Shown here in pieces: positions 8,845 to 17,826 of a DNA stretch of 64,000 nt; the stretch's first letter is position 1, and every line of letters begins with the position of its first letter. This stretch comes from Poseidonibacter antarcticus (GTDB lineage: Bacteria; Campylobacterota; Campylobacteria; Campylobacterales; Arcobacteraceae): NCBI RefSeq assembly GCF_003667345.1, contig NZ_RCWF01000005.1, forward strand, positions 62,001-126,000, given 5' to 3'. Under the pieces are notes generated by a model. It was not told where the DNA came from. It saw only the letters and a program-made list of their open reading frames with translations, and did not search any database. A program made the translations under genes and the position numbers.

Positions 8845-9444
8845 TTATAGTTTTTGAATTACTACTCTAATAACACAAGCTTCACCTTGATGACCTTTTC
8901 CTTCATCTAAAATTGTAATTTGTTCTTTTATATCTTTATCACATAAAGAAAATGAGCTTTTAAAATCATCTACAGTATAAAGTAAATCTTCATCACGTGG
9001 TCCTCCACTTGAATAATTTACTTGTTTTGTAGAGAAAAACTCTCCAATAAAGTAAGCATTTTCATTTAATGATTCTTCAATTTTTTCAAATAATTCTTTT
9101 CTTTCATTTTTATACATATGTAAATAAGAAGCTACAATCACATCATATTTATGTTCTACTTTCCAATGGTTTAAATCCATACATAAAGTATGAATTTTTA
9201 AACCTTCTTCTTTTGCTCTATCTTGTAGTTTTAATAAGCCAATATCAGAAGCATCAACAGCTGTAACATCAAAGTCTTTTTTTGCAAGGAAAATAGCATT
9301 TCTACCTTCTCCCTCACCAATACAAAGTACTTGTGAGTTTTTTGCTAAAAGTTTTATTTTTGAAGCTATGAATGTATTTGGTTTTAAACCATATAAAAAA
9401 CCATCTCTTGAAAATTTACTATTCCAAAATTTTTGTTGACTCAT
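8845..9444 (-). CDS. Class I SAM-dependent methyltransferase, TehB-like
   Basis: 199 residues with a Rossmann methyltransferase core. Motif I reads VLCIGEGEGRNAIFLA (about residues 39-54), followed by the acidic loop VTAVDASDIGL and the later DVIVASYLHM. The N-terminal FWNSKFSRDGFLYGLKPN matches the family related to tellurite/thiopurine methyltransferases (TehB/UbiE-like). It is cytoplasmic. Substrates in this family vary, so tellurite or selenite methylation is only a possibility. It lies 27 bases downstream of ribA in the same direction. Confidence 0.85.
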   Translation of the reverse strand: MSQQKFWNSKFSRDGFLYGLKPNTFIASKIKLLAKNSQVLCIGEGEGRNAIFLAKKDFDVTAVDASDIGLLKLQDRAKEEGLKIHTLCMDLNHWKVEHKYDVIVASYLHMYKNERKELFEKIEESLNENAYFIGEFFSTKQVNYSSGGPRDEDLLYTVDDFKSSFSLCDKDIKEQITILDEGKGHQGEACVIRVVIQKL

Positions 9445-9471
9445 ATCTTACTACCCTTTTTATTTTCTAAT

Positions 9472-10035
9472 TTATAATAAATGTCCCATTCTGTTCTTTT
9501 TTGTTTCTAAATATTCATAATTAGAAGCACAACTCGTCATAATAACAGGCACTCTATTTTCTATTTTTATTGCTTTTAAAGACTTTAATTTTAAAGGATT
9601 GTTTGTCATTAGATTTATTTTCTCTATTTCAAAATGCTTTAAAATTTCATCAACTATTTCATATTTTCTATAATCTTGTTCAAAACCTAAAAGCTCATTT
9701 GCTTTCATTGTATCATGACCTAAATCTTGTAAAGAATAAGCATTTACCTTATTAAAAAGTCCAATACCTCGACCTTCTTGTCTAAGATAGATAATCATTC
9801 CACCTTCTTTTGCAATATATTTTAATGCATAATCTAACTGTTCTCCACAATCACATTTAATACTTTTAAATACATCCCCTGTCATACATTCAGAATGAAT
9901 TCTAACTGTTGGGATTGAAGGTAAAGTATTAGTATAAACTGCTAAATGTTCTTTATCATTATCTTTAAAAGATTGTATTTTGAAGTTTCCATATTTTGTT
10001 GGAAGATTTGCTATTTTTGATATTTCTAAATTCAT
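9472..10035 (-). CDS. ribA: GTP cyclohydrolase II
   Basis: First step of riboflavin synthesis: opens the imidazole ring of GTP to give the diaminopyrimidine precursor. At 187 residues it is a stand-alone RibA without a RibB domain. The zinc site is complete in SECMTGDVFKSIKCDCGEQL (C-x10-C-x-C). The GTP-binding and catalytic stretch YLRQEGRGIGLFNKV and the later NPLKLKSLKA motif are present. It has a short 70-base leader and no obvious FMN riboswitch. The methyltransferase follows 27 bases downstream. Confidence 0.96.
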   Translation of the reverse strand: MNLEISKIANLPTKYGNFKIQSFKDNDKEHLAVYTNTLPSIPTVRIHSECMTGDVFKSIKCDCGEQLDYALKYIAKEGGMIIYLRQEGRGIGLFNKVNAYSLQDLGHDTMKANELLGFEQDYRKYEIVDEILKHFEIEKINLMTNNPLKLKSLKAIKIENRVPVIMTSCASNYEYLETKKNRMGHLL

Positions 10036-10105
10036 ATAAATTATTCACTTTTTTTTAGGAATTTTATCAAAATATCCTTATTTGCAACTTAGTCGCAACT
10101 TAAGT

Positions 10106-10795
10106 CTATGAGCTACAATCAGATGTAATTCTATCAATTAATGTTATATACCAATTCTTATCAATTTCTGTAAGATAAAAAGATAATTCTGGTGTTAAAA
10201 CAACTTTATAACTAGTTTTTTCTATTCTTATTGCTTTTTCATAATCTTTTATATTGTAACTATTTAATTCTTTCATCATTTGAGATAGAGATATATCCAT
10301 TTTATTTGATATATACAATCCATCTGCATCCCAACCATAAAAGGCATCATCATTAGGACTACAATTAAACTTTATATTCTTTTTAATGATTTTAAGTTTT
10401 GCTGAACTAGGGTTCACTCTTGAAATTATATGTGAAAGTTCTTCTGTATGTTCATCAATTATATTATAAATCATTTTTTGTTCTAAAAAAACTTTTGAAC
10501 CATCAGTTTTATATAAATTGAAAAATCCAAAATCAGGATGTATATATTCTTCATTTAATTTAAATATATCATTATTTGACATTGCATTTAAAATACCCCT
10601 GATTCTATTTTTTAATAAAAAAGAAACAGCAGGTCTTTTATATTTAACTTTTTCTAGCTTTTTTATTATATTCTTCTTTTCTAATTCTACTTTCTTGTCC
10701 ATTTGATTTTCACTTGTTTGATTAAGAGTACAACCTGATAAAAGAAGAATTAATGATGTTGATGCGATTGATTTTATAATATTTTTATAATTCAT
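10106..10795 (-). CDS. Putative lipoprotein of unknown function
   Basis: 229 residues. A lipoprotein signal peptide ends in the lipobox LLSGC (Cys about residue 22), followed by a Lys/Glu-rich linker and an alpha/beta-looking domain containing two Cys (FNCSPNDDAFYGWDADG and a C-terminal SDCSS). It should be anchored in the periplasm or outer membrane after lipidation. I recognise no family. Neighbours are ribA downstream and ilvE divergent, neither of which points to a role. Confidence 0.7.
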   Translation of the reverse strand: MNYKNIIKSIASTSLILLLSGCTLNQTSENQMDKKVELEKKNIIKKLEKVKYKRPAVSFLLKNRIRGILNAMSNNDIFKLNEEYIHPDFGFFNLYKTDGSKVFLEQKMIYNIIDEHTEELSHIISRVNPSSAKLKIIKKNIKFNCSPNDDAFYGWDADGLYISNKMDISLSQMMKELNSYNIKDYEKAIRIEKTSYKVVLTPELSFYLTEIDKNWYITLIDRITSDCSS

Positions 10796-10948
10796 ATTAG
10801 AAATTTAAACCTTTGAGAAATTTTCGTTAATATACCATAAATACAAGTAATTTTCTATAAAAAACTACTAAAAAATTCTTAAGAGGTATATTTAATAATA
10901 TCTTGGATAAAATATTAACTTAAATTAAATCATATAGGAATTTATAAA

Positions 10949-11869
10949 ATGACTGAAGCAAAATATATATGGATGGATGGTAAGTTTGTAGATTGGCATG
11001 AAGCTAAAGTACATGTTTTATCTCATACTCTTCATTATGGGAATGGTGCTATTGAAGGTACAAAAGCATACAAAACTTATGATGGAAGATGTGCTATATT
11101 TAAATTAAAAGAACATACTAAAAGACTTATTAACTCGGCTAAAATGACATTAATTGATGTTCCTTTTACTGAAGATGAATTAAATAAAGCTCAAATTGAA
11201 CTATTACAAAAAAATGAATTGACTGAAGGTGCTTATATTAGACCATTAGTTTATTTAGGATATGGAGTTATGGGACTTTATCATAAAGAAGCACCTGTTA
11301 ATGTTGCTATTTCTGCATGGGAATGGGGAGCTTACTTAGGTGAAGAAGGAATGAAAAAAGGCGTTAGAGTTAAAATTGCTTCAATGACTAGAAATTCTAA
11401 TACTTCAGGAATGGGTAAAGCAAAAGCAGTTGCAAACTACTTAAATTCTCAAATGGCAAAATTTGAAGCAGTTGAATGTGGATACGATGAAGCACTTTTA
11501 AGAGATGACCAAGGTTATATAGCTGAAGCATCTGGAGCTTGTTTCTTTATTGTTAGAGATGGCGTAATTATTACTCCACCAAATGACAACTCTTTAGAAT
11601 CAATCACACAAGCAACTGTTATTGATTTAGCCCAAGACTTAGGTTATGAAGTTATAAGAAGAAGACTTACAAGAGAAGAAGTTTATGTAGCAGATGAAGC
11701 ATTCTTTACAGGAACTGCTGTAGAAGTAACTCCTATTAGAGATATTGATGCAAGAATTATAGGTAATGGACAAAGAGGTCCTATTACAGAAGCTTTACAA
11801 ACTGCATATTTTGATGTAGTTGCAGGGAAAAACCCTAAATATGTAAAAGATTTAACTTACATTAATTAG
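10949..11869 (+). CDS. ilvE: Branched-chain amino-acid aminotransferase
   Basis: 306 residues, the usual length for bacterial class IV (IlvE) enzymes. It catalyses the last step of valine, leucine and isoleucine synthesis and the first of their breakdown, using pyridoxal phosphate. The N-terminal KYIWMDGKFVDWHEAKVHVL and HTLHYGNGAIEGTKAY are diagnostic. The PLP lysine is Lys159 in GKAKAVANYLNS. The C-terminal part has the GTAVEVTPIRDID phosphate-binding loop. The next gene encodes an SPFH protein, an order also seen in Campylobacter. A weak hairpin at 11880-11921 lies between them. Confidence 0.96.
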   Translation: MTEAKYIWMDGKFVDWHEAKVHVLSHTLHYGNGAIEGTKAYKTYDGRCAIFKLKEHTKRLINSAKMTLIDVPFTEDELNKAQIELLQKNELTEGAYIRPLVYLGYGVMGLYHKEAPVNVAISAWEWGAYLGEEGMKKGVRVKIASMTRNSNTSGMGKAKAVANYLNSQMAKFEAVECGYDEALLRDDQGYIAEASGACFFIVRDGVIITPPNDNSLESITQATVIDLAQDLGYEVIRRRLTREEVYVADEAFFTGTAVEVTPIRDIDARIIGNGQRGPITEALQTAYFDVVAGKNPKYVKDLTYIN

Positions 11870-11954
11870 AAGATATTTTGAAGTACAATAGATTAAAGTT
11901 TATTTTACTCTTTTGTGCTTCTAAAAAGCCAATAGAAAAAATTTAAGGACGATT

Positions 11955-13040
11955 ATGCCAATAGATAACGATTATTTTAAAAAGAAACAACAAAATGGTG
12001 GAGGAAACTCTTCTAACAATAATGGAGGTGGTGGAAACTATCAACCTCCTTTCCAACCACCTGAATTTTTCAAAAATTTAGGTAAAAAAGCTGGAATAAT
12101 ATACGCAATAATTGCAGTAATTGTATTATTATTTATATTTAAACCTTTTGTAATAGTAGAATCAGGTCAAGTAGGTATTAAAAGTACAACAGGTAAATAT
12201 GAAGAAGTACCATTAAGACCAGGTATTCATTTATATATTCCAGGTTTCCAAAAAGTTGTATTAGTAGATACAAAAGTAAGATTAATGAACTATGCTTCAG
12301 TTGAAACATCAGGTGGGTTTGATCAAAGTATTAGACTTAATCCTGCAATTAATATTCTAGATGCCAGAGGATTACCTGTTTCAATTGAATTAACTGTTCA
12401 ATATAGACTTACAGCAGAAGGTGCACCAACAACTATTGCTAACTGGGGATTCTCATGGGAAGATAAAATTATCAATCCTGTAGTAAGAGATATAGTTAGA
12501 AATGTAGTTGGTGTATATACAGCTGAAGAATTACCAACAAAAAGAAATGAAATTGCTGTTAAAATTGAAAATGGTGTAAGATCAAATATCGATGCACTTC
12601 CTACTAAACCAGTTGCATTATTATCAGTTCAATTAAGAGAAATTGTTTTACCTACAAAGATTAAAGAACAAATTGAAAGAGTTCAAATTGCAAATCAAGA
12701 ATCTGAAAGAGTTAAATACGAAGTTTTAAGAACTAAACAAGAAGCTGAAAAAAGAGCTGCAAAAGCTACTGGTGATGCTGAAGCTAATAGAATTGAAGCA
12801 CAAGGTCGAGCTGATGCTGTAACTATTGAAGCAAAAGCACAAGCTGCTGCGAATATGGAAATTGCAAAATCTTTAACACCTAACTTACTTAAAATGCAAC
12901 AAATTGAAATCCAAGGGAAATTCAATGAAGCACTTAAAGTTAATAAAGATGCAAAAATATTCTTAACACCTGGTGGTTCAACTCCAAATATTTGGGTTGA
13001 CACTAAAAACAAAACAAGAGATACGGCAATAAGCCAATAA
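11955..13040 (+). CDS. SPFH/prohibitin-family membrane protein
   Basis: 361 residues. A Gly/Asn-rich, probably cytoplasmic N-terminus (about 1-48) leads to one transmembrane helix (about 50-72), then the SPFH domain beginning VIVESGQVGIKSTTGKY and the long charged coiled coil (about 225-300) ending in the Ala-rich stretch typical of prohibitins and HflK. Such proteins form ring-shaped membrane microdomains and often control FtsH-type proteolysis. No hflC partner is adjacent, so this is a single-gene prohibitin form. The start follows AAGGACG. Confidence 0.88.
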   Translation: MPIDNDYFKKKQQNGGGNSSNNNGGGGNYQPPFQPPEFFKNLGKKAGIIYAIIAVIVLLFIFKPFVIVESGQVGIKSTTGKYEEVPLRPGIHLYIPGFQKVVLVDTKVRLMNYASVETSGGFDQSIRLNPAINILDARGLPVSIELTVQYRLTAEGAPTTIANWGFSWEDKIINPVVRDIVRNVVGVYTAEELPTKRNEIAVKIENGVRSNIDALPTKPVALLSVQLREIVLPTKIKEQIERVQIANQESERVKYEVLRTKQEAEKRAAKATGDAEANRIEAQGRADAVTIEAKAQAAANMEIAKSLTPNLLKMQQIEIQGKFNEALKVNKDAKIFLTPGGSTPNIWVDTKNKTRDTAISQ

Positions 13041-13044
13041 GGAG

Positions 13045-13068
13045 AAAGAGTAGTTAAAACTACTCTTT
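13045..13068 (+). other. Hairpin between a strong Shine-Dalgarno and the ATG at 13076
   Basis: AAAGAGTAGT and ACTACTCTTT form a perfect 10-bp stem with loop TAAA. GGAG (13041-13044) lies just before the stem and the ATG lies 7 bases after it. No U-run follows, so it is a poor terminator; if folded it would place the GGAG at a normal distance from the start codon. Confidence 0.45.
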
Positions 13069-13075
13069 ACTTATT

Positions 13076-13342
13076 ATGAAAAATATTACAATATTAATAC
13101 TAATAAAACTTTTCTTATTTACATTCTTAGTAAATGCAAAACCACTAGAAGAAATGACTATAAATTTAAATCCTGAAATAATCAAAGATAAATATCAACC
13201 AACAGATCGATATGAAAAACCTGAAGAATTACCTTTAAAGGATAAAAAAGAAGAAGATACTTCTATAAATTTAGATGTTGATGTAAATAAAGAACAAAAG
13301 CAAATAGATAGTTTAAAACTAGATGTAGGCACAAAATTTTAA
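13076..13342 (+). CDS. Small exported protein of unknown function
   Basis: 88 residues. A signal peptide (MKNITILILIKLFLFTFLVNA) precedes a short, charged, probably disordered mature region rich in Lys, Glu, Asp and Pro, with two similar segments (MTINLNPE and SINLDVD). No Cys and no known domain. It sits between the SPFH gene and hisIE with gaps of 35 and 11 bases, so it is probably in one operon with both. The ATG has no Shine-Dalgarno directly in front of it; the nearest GGAG is separated from it by a hairpin. Function unknown. Confidence 0.65.
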   Translation: MKNITILILIKLFLFTFLVNAKPLEEMTINLNPEIIKDKYQPTDRYEKPEELPLKDKKEEDTSINLDVDVNKEQKQIDSLKLDVGTKF

Positions 13343-13353
13343 GGATTTAAATA

Positions 13354-14037
13354 ATGAATCAAATAGATAAAATTGACTGGGAAAAAATGGATGGACTTGT
13401 TCCTGTTGTAACACAAGAAGCATCAACAAATGAAGTTCTTATGCTTGCATATATGAATAAAGAAGCACTAGACTTAACTCTTAAAACAAATACAGCTCAT
13501 TACTTTAGTAGAAGCAAACAAAGAATTTGGAAAAAAGGTGAAAGCTCTGGTCATACTCAAGAAATCGTTGATATTATGATTGATTGTGATGATGATACTA
13601 TTTTATTAAAAGTTAATCAAACAGGTGTAGCTTGTCATACAGGAAGAAAATCATGTTTCTTTACAAATCTTAAAACAAATGAAATAATTTCAGATGTAGA
13701 AGTAAATACAACAGAAGCTTATGGAGTAATTGATACTTTATACCATACAATTTTAGAAAAAAAGAATGATGATCCTACAAAATCATACACATCAAAACTT
13801 CTTAATGGAAAAGAAAACTCTATGCTTAAAAAAATAGTTGAAGAAGCTGGTGAATTAACTTTTGCAATAAAAGATAATGATACAGAAGAAATCATCTATG
13901 AAGCAGCTGATCTTACTTATCACGTTTTAGTAGCACTTGCATCTAAAAATGTAAGTCCTGATAGAGTAAAACAAGAACTAGCAAGAAGATTTGGTATGTC
14001 TGGAATTGAAGAAAAAAATTCAAGAACTGAAAAATAA
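13354..14037 (+). CDS. hisI: Bifunctional phosphoribosyl-AMP cyclohydrolase / phosphoribosyl-ATP pyrophosphatase
   Basis: 227 residues combining steps 2 and 3 of histidine synthesis (HisIE fusion). The HisI part (about 1-118) has YFSRSKQRIWKKGESSGHTQ, the metal-binding Asp cluster IDCDDDTILL, and the zinc Cys in ACHTGRKSC. The HisE part (about 125-225) has the all-alpha MazG-like EEAGELTFAIKD and YEAADLTYHVLVAL motifs that bind magnesium. It starts 11 bases after the small exported protein, behind AAGGATTT, and ends before a long hairpin. Confidence 0.96.
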   Translation: MNQIDKIDWEKMDGLVPVVTQEASTNEVLMLAYMNKEALDLTLKTNTAHYFSRSKQRIWKKGESSGHTQEIVDIMIDCDDDTILLKVNQTGVACHTGRKSCFFTNLKTNEIISDVEVNTTEAYGVIDTLYHTILEKKNDDPTKSYTSKLLNGKENSMLKKIVEEAGELTFAIKDNDTEEIIYEAADLTYHVLVALASKNVSPDRVKQELARRFGMSGIEEKNSRTEK

Positions 14038-14066
14038 ACTTATATATTTAATGTTTTAACTCTCCA

Positions 14067-14099
14067 TTAATTAAATGCAACTAAGTTGCATTTAATTAA
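14067..14099 (+). terminator. Long hairpin after hisIE, probable terminator without a U-run
   Basis: A perfect 15-bp stem (TTAATTAAATGCAAC / GTTGCATTTAATTAA) with a 3-base loop lies 29 bases after the hisIE stop. No T-run follows. It may stop transcription, protect the 3' end, or be a protein-binding palindrome. Confidence 0.5.
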
Positions 14100-14137
14100 G
14101 CCTTGATATAATTTTGGAAATTTTATTAAGGATAATT

Positions 14138-14395
14138 ATGAAACACTCATGCCAAAACTGTTCTAAGCCTATCCCTCTTACAAAAGTTTTTTGTTCAAAA
14201 GATTGTAAAGAAGCTTTTTTCCAAAAAATTGCAATTTCTATACCTAAACCATTCGTTAAAAGGCTTTATTTTTTTTGTAGTGAAGAAGAAAAAGAAAAAG
14301 AAATTTTTAACTTTGCAAAAAGACATAATTGGAATAAAAAAATAGTTAAAGAAAAAATTGAAGAAGCTTATAATTTATACTATGAATGTGCTTAG
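14138..14395 (+). CDS. Small zinc-ribbon-like protein
   Basis: 85 residues from the ATG at 14138, which directly follows AAGGATAATT; an in-frame start at 14114 would add eight residues but has no ribosome site. The N-terminus carries two Cys pairs, CQNC and CSKDC, 15 residues apart, which should form a zinc knuckle. The rest is basic and helical (FNFAKRHNWNKKIVKEKIEEAYNLYYE). Presumably a cytoplasmic nucleic-acid or protein-binding protein; I cannot assign a function. It is convergent with the mrp gene and shares a bidirectional terminator with it. Confidence 0.65.
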   Translation: MKHSCQNCSKPIPLTKVFCSKDCKEAFFQKIAISIPKPFVKRLYFFCSEEEKEKEIFNFAKRHNWNKKIVKEKIEEAYNLYYECA

Positions 14396-14405
14396 AAATA
14401 TTTAA

Positions 14406-14434
14406 AAATAAAAAGAGCAAAGCTCTTTTTATTT
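14406..14434. terminator. Bidirectional terminator between convergent genes
   Basis: A perfect 13-bp stem AAATAAAAAGAGC / GCTCTTTTTATTT with loop AAA has A-rich and T-rich flanks. It lies between the stop codons of the small zinc protein (+) and mrp (-) and can work in both directions. Confidence 0.85.
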
Positions 14435-14440
14435 AATAAA

Positions 14441-15616
14441 TTAGTGACAACCACATCCAGTACCACAACTTCCACCACTTGATTGCTCTTTTGGAGCAGA
14501 TGCAGCAGCACTTGTTGAACAAGCACTAACACCAGGAGGTGTAGTTGGTTGAATATCTTCATTTGTTCTTTCATCATCAATAGCATCTACGAAAGCAATA
14601 ACTTTAGCTGCTGCTTCCATATATCTTTTTGCTGAAACACTTTCAGGTGCAAAGTAAACAATTGGTTTACCGTTATCTCCACCTTCTCTAATAGCAGGTT
14701 CAATTGGTAATGATCCTAATACTTGAGTATTATATTGATCAGCTAAAGCCTCACAAGTTCCCATTCCAAAAATATCTGATTCAGTATTACAAGATGGACA
14801 AATAAATCCACTCATATTTTCAACAACACCAGCAACTGGAATATGTAATTTATCAAACATATCTAATGATCTTCTAGAATCATCAAGTGCAACGTGTTGT
14901 GGAGTTGTAACATTAATACCAGCAGCAACAGGTACACTTTGTGCTAGAGTTAATTGTGCATCACCAGTTCCTGGAGGCATATCAATAAATAAGATATCTA
15001 AGTTTTCCCATAAAATATCTCTTAATAATTGTTGAATAGCCTTCATAATCATAGAACCTCTCCAGATTACAGCTTGACCTTCTTCCATTAATACACCCAT
15101 TGACATTACATCAACACCATATGCATGTAGTGGTTTAGCTTTATCACCAATTACTTCTACTTCTTTACCATTTAAACCCATCATACGTGGAATATTTGGA
15201 CCATAAATATCAGCATCTAAGATACCAACTTTTTTACCTTGCATTGCTGCTGCTACTGCTAAGTTTACAGTAGTAGTTGATTTTCCAACTCCACCTTTTC
15301 CTGAACTTACCATTACAATTTTTTTAATTTGTGGTGCGATATTTTTACCACTTACAGTATTACTGTTTTGTTTTGGGGCTTGAGGCTTATTGAAATTTAA
15401 TGACGCTTTCATTCCAATAGCACTAATACATGCTGTAATATCTTTTCTTAATTGTTCTTCAACATCTGCTGCACTAGATGTAATATCTAGAGAGATTAAA
15501 CAGTTTTCACCATCTACTTGAACATCCTTTACAAAACCAAATTCTATAATTGATTTTGCAAAACCAGGATATTTAACTTTCTCTAGTTCTTTCTTAATAT
15601 CTTCGATATTTGCCAT
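14441..15616 (-). CDS. Mrp/ApbC-type iron-sulfur cluster carrier ATPase
   Basis: 391 residues. An N-terminal MIP18/DUF59 domain (about 1-85) is followed by a ParA/MinD-like P-loop domain. The deviant Walker A reads SSGKGGVGKST (about residues 105-115), and DMPPGTGDAQLTL follows. The CxxC for a bridging 4Fe-4S cluster is FICPSC. Family members accept and deliver Fe-S clusters to apo-enzymes in the cytoplasm. An additional Cys-rich C-terminus (GGSCGTGCGCH, after an Ala/Ser-rich linker) is not part of the core and could bind metal. It is transcribed away from the NosR-like gene. Confidence 0.93.
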   Translation of the reverse strand: MANIEDIKKELEKVKYPGFAKSIIEFGFVKDVQVDGENCLISLDITSSAADVEEQLRKDITACISAIGMKASLNFNKPQAPKQNSNTVSGKNIAPQIKKIVMVSSGKGGVGKSTTTVNLAVAAAMQGKKVGILDADIYGPNIPRMMGLNGKEVEVIGDKAKPLHAYGVDVMSMGVLMEEGQAVIWRGSMIMKAIQQLLRDILWENLDILFIDMPPGTGDAQLTLAQSVPVAAGINVTTPQHVALDDSRRSLDMFDKLHIPVAGVVENMSGFICPSCNTESDIFGMGTCEALADQYNTQVLGSLPIEPAIREGGDNGKPIVYFAPESVSAKRYMEAAAKVIAFVDAIDDERTNEDIQPTTPPGVSACSTSAAASAPKEQSSGGSCGTGCGCH

Positions 15617-15771
15617 AGAAAATTTCCTTTATTGTATTTATATTTTTGTATTATAATTAAAATAGGATAATTATTGTCTTAATTAAAAATCTTTTTCATA
15701 ATTATCGCTAAACCAAAGCTATATTAGTAGTATATACTCTTTACTAACTTAAAAAATTAAGGATATATATT

Positions 15772-17826
15772 ATGTTCCGTTTATTTCTTATAATCTTTAT
15801 TCTATTTATGTCCCTTACAAATATTAATGCTTCTATGAGTAAAGAACAGATAAGTAATTATATCAAAAATCCAATGCACCTTGGTAAAAAGGATGATAAA
15901 TTACCCGTTTGGGAAGTCTTAGATGAAAATAATGAACTTCATTCATATATCTTTGAAAGCTTTGATTATGCACCAATAGCTGGTTTTTCTGGTGGTAAAA
16001 TGAATTTACTTATTAGAATTGATTTAGAAGGTAATTTTTTAGATGTAGAAGTTTTAGACCAAGATGAACCTGTATTTGTTTCAGGTTTGGGAATTGAACC
16101 TTTTATAAAATTTTTAAAACAATATAAAGGTAAATCTTTAAAAAATAGTATCAAAGTTGGAACATCAAAAGATCAAACAAGTTCTGTACATATTGATGGT
16201 GTTACAAAAGCGACTGCATCTGTTAAAATAGCAAATGATATTATTTTAGGTTCTGCTGTCCAAGTTGCAAAAACAAAACTTATGGGTATAGCTCCAAAAG
16301 AAATACATCATCCCAAAGAAGATTTATTTGAAAAGTATACATGGAATGAACTATTAGAAAATAAATTAATCACACATATTAAAGTTACAAAAGAACAAAT
16401 TGAAAATCTTTTTAAAGGTAGTGATTATATCTTAGATTTAACAGATAAAGAAAAGAATGAAATTGCCTTAGATTTATATATAGCTGATCTAAGTATTCCT
16501 AGTGTAGCAAAAAATCTTATCAAGACATCTACTCAAAACGAAATAAGTGATGAATTAAGAAAAACAGATGAAGCTATATTAATATTTGCAAATGGGGAAT
16601 TTAAATTTTTAACAGAAAAGTTTATTCCAAGATCATCACCTGATGAGCTTGGAATACTACAAGATGGTTTTAATCTAAATATTAGAGATGGTGATTATAT
16701 TATTGAATTTTTGGATAATATTCCTAAATTTGAACAATCAATAATCTTAGAAGTTGATAAAAGATATGACTTTGATCCTTCATCTTTATGGACATTAAAT
16801 ATAAAAACTGCAAGAGGAACAGATAGTATATTTTTAACTCCTTTGGCTGGTTATTTAAGTTTTGATATAGAACCAATAAAAAAATATTTTAATATTATAA
16901 AAAAAGAAAAAGAAACTCCTTTATGGTTAACATCAATATATGAGCAAAAAGTAAAACTAATTACTTTAACATTGTTTTTAAGTTTCTTATTTATTATGCT
17001 TTATAAGTATCAAACACTTCTTACAAAATTAAGATACAAAAGAACAATACTACTAACATTTACACTATTTTTTATAGGTTGGTATGGACAAGGGCAACTT
17101 AGTATGGTTACTGTTTTAGGAGTTGTAAAAGCCATTGTAAATTCTCAAAGTTTAATGTTTTTACTTTATGATCCATTTTCACTTATAATTTGGTTTTTTG
17201 TTTTTGTATCACTAGCTATTTGGGGAAGAGGAACTTTTTGTGGTTGGTTATGTCCTTATGGTACATTACAAGAATTTTCACACTATCTTGGAAGATTATT
17301 AAAACTTCCTAGAATAAGAGTATCAGAAAGTTTAAATAACAAACTTGTTTATATAAAATATGTAGTTTTAGCTGCATTAATTTTATCAGTAATTTTTGCA
17401 CCAAATATTAGTGAATATTTAATAGAAATCGAACCTTTCAAAACTTCAATTACCTTAATTTTTGATAGAGAAATTCCTTATGTTTTATATGCACTATTTT
17501 GGTTGTTTTTGGGGATGTTCTTATTTAAAGGCTTTTGTAGATATTTCTGTCCATTAGGTGCATTTCTTTCGCTAATGGGAAGGCTAAAAATACTTGACTG
17601 GTTACCAAGACGAGCTGAATGTGGAAACCCTTGTAATAACTGTCATAAATCTTGTAATTATCAAGCAATTGATAAAAAAAGTGGCGCTATTAAATATGCA
17701 GATTGTTTTCAATGTTTAGATTGTGTACAAATATATAGTGATGCAAACCTTTGTAAGATTTTAAAAAAAGATGCGAAGAAAGAAAAAGATATGTTGATTA
17801 AAGAATGGAGAAAAACTAATGGCTAA
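15772..17826 (+). CDS. NosR/NirI-type FMN- and 4Fe-4S-binding membrane protein
   Basis: 684 residues. A signal peptide (ending NINA) precedes a periplasmic FMN-binding domain with the flavinylation motif DGVTKAT; Thr148 is the likely covalent FMN site. A second periplasmic region follows (about 190-390), then about five transmembrane helices (about 395-615). The cytoplasmic side has two CxxxCP motifs (CGWLCPYG, CRYFCPLGA) and two ferredoxin-like clusters (CGNPCNNCHKSC, CFQCLDC). NosR proteins move electrons from the quinone pool toward periplasmic nitrous-oxide reductase. Neither nosZ nor other nos genes are visible here, so the acceptor is open. The next gene, overlapping by 8 bases, encodes the flavin transferase that would load its FMN. 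Confidence 0.88.
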   Translation: MFRLFLIIFILFMSLTNINASMSKEQISNYIKNPMHLGKKDDKLPVWEVLDENNELHSYIFESFDYAPIAGFSGGKMNLLIRIDLEGNFLDVEVLDQDEPVFVSGLGIEPFIKFLKQYKGKSLKNSIKVGTSKDQTSSVHIDGVTKATASVKIANDIILGSAVQVAKTKLMGIAPKEIHHPKEDLFEKYTWNELLENKLITHIKVTKEQIENLFKGSDYILDLTDKEKNEIALDLYIADLSIPSVAKNLIKTSTQNEISDELRKTDEAILIFANGEFKFLTEKFIPRSSPDELGILQDGFNLNIRDGDYIIEFLDNIPKFEQSIILEVDKRYDFDPSSLWTLNIKTARGTDSIFLTPLAGYLSFDIEPIKKYFNIIKKEKETPLWLTSIYEQKVKLITLTLFLSFLFIMLYKYQTLLTKLRYKRTILLTFTLFFIGWYGQGQLSMVTVLGVVKAIVNSQSLMFLLYDPFSLIIWFFVFVSLAIWGRGTFCGWLCPYGTLQEFSHYLGRLLKLPRIRVSESLNNKLVYIKYVVLAALILSVIFAPNISEYLIEIEPFKTSITLIFDREIPYVLYALFWLFLGMFLFKGFCRYFCPLGAFLSLMGRLKILDWLPRRAECGNPCNNCHKSCNYQAIDKKSGAIKYADCFQCLDCVQIYSDANLCKILKKDAKKEKDMLIKEWRKTNG

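Noticed and set aside
14129-14140. AAGGATAATTATG resembling half of the PerR-like palindrome
   Set aside because: It is the ribosome site and start codon of the small zinc protein; the second half of the palindrome is missing.
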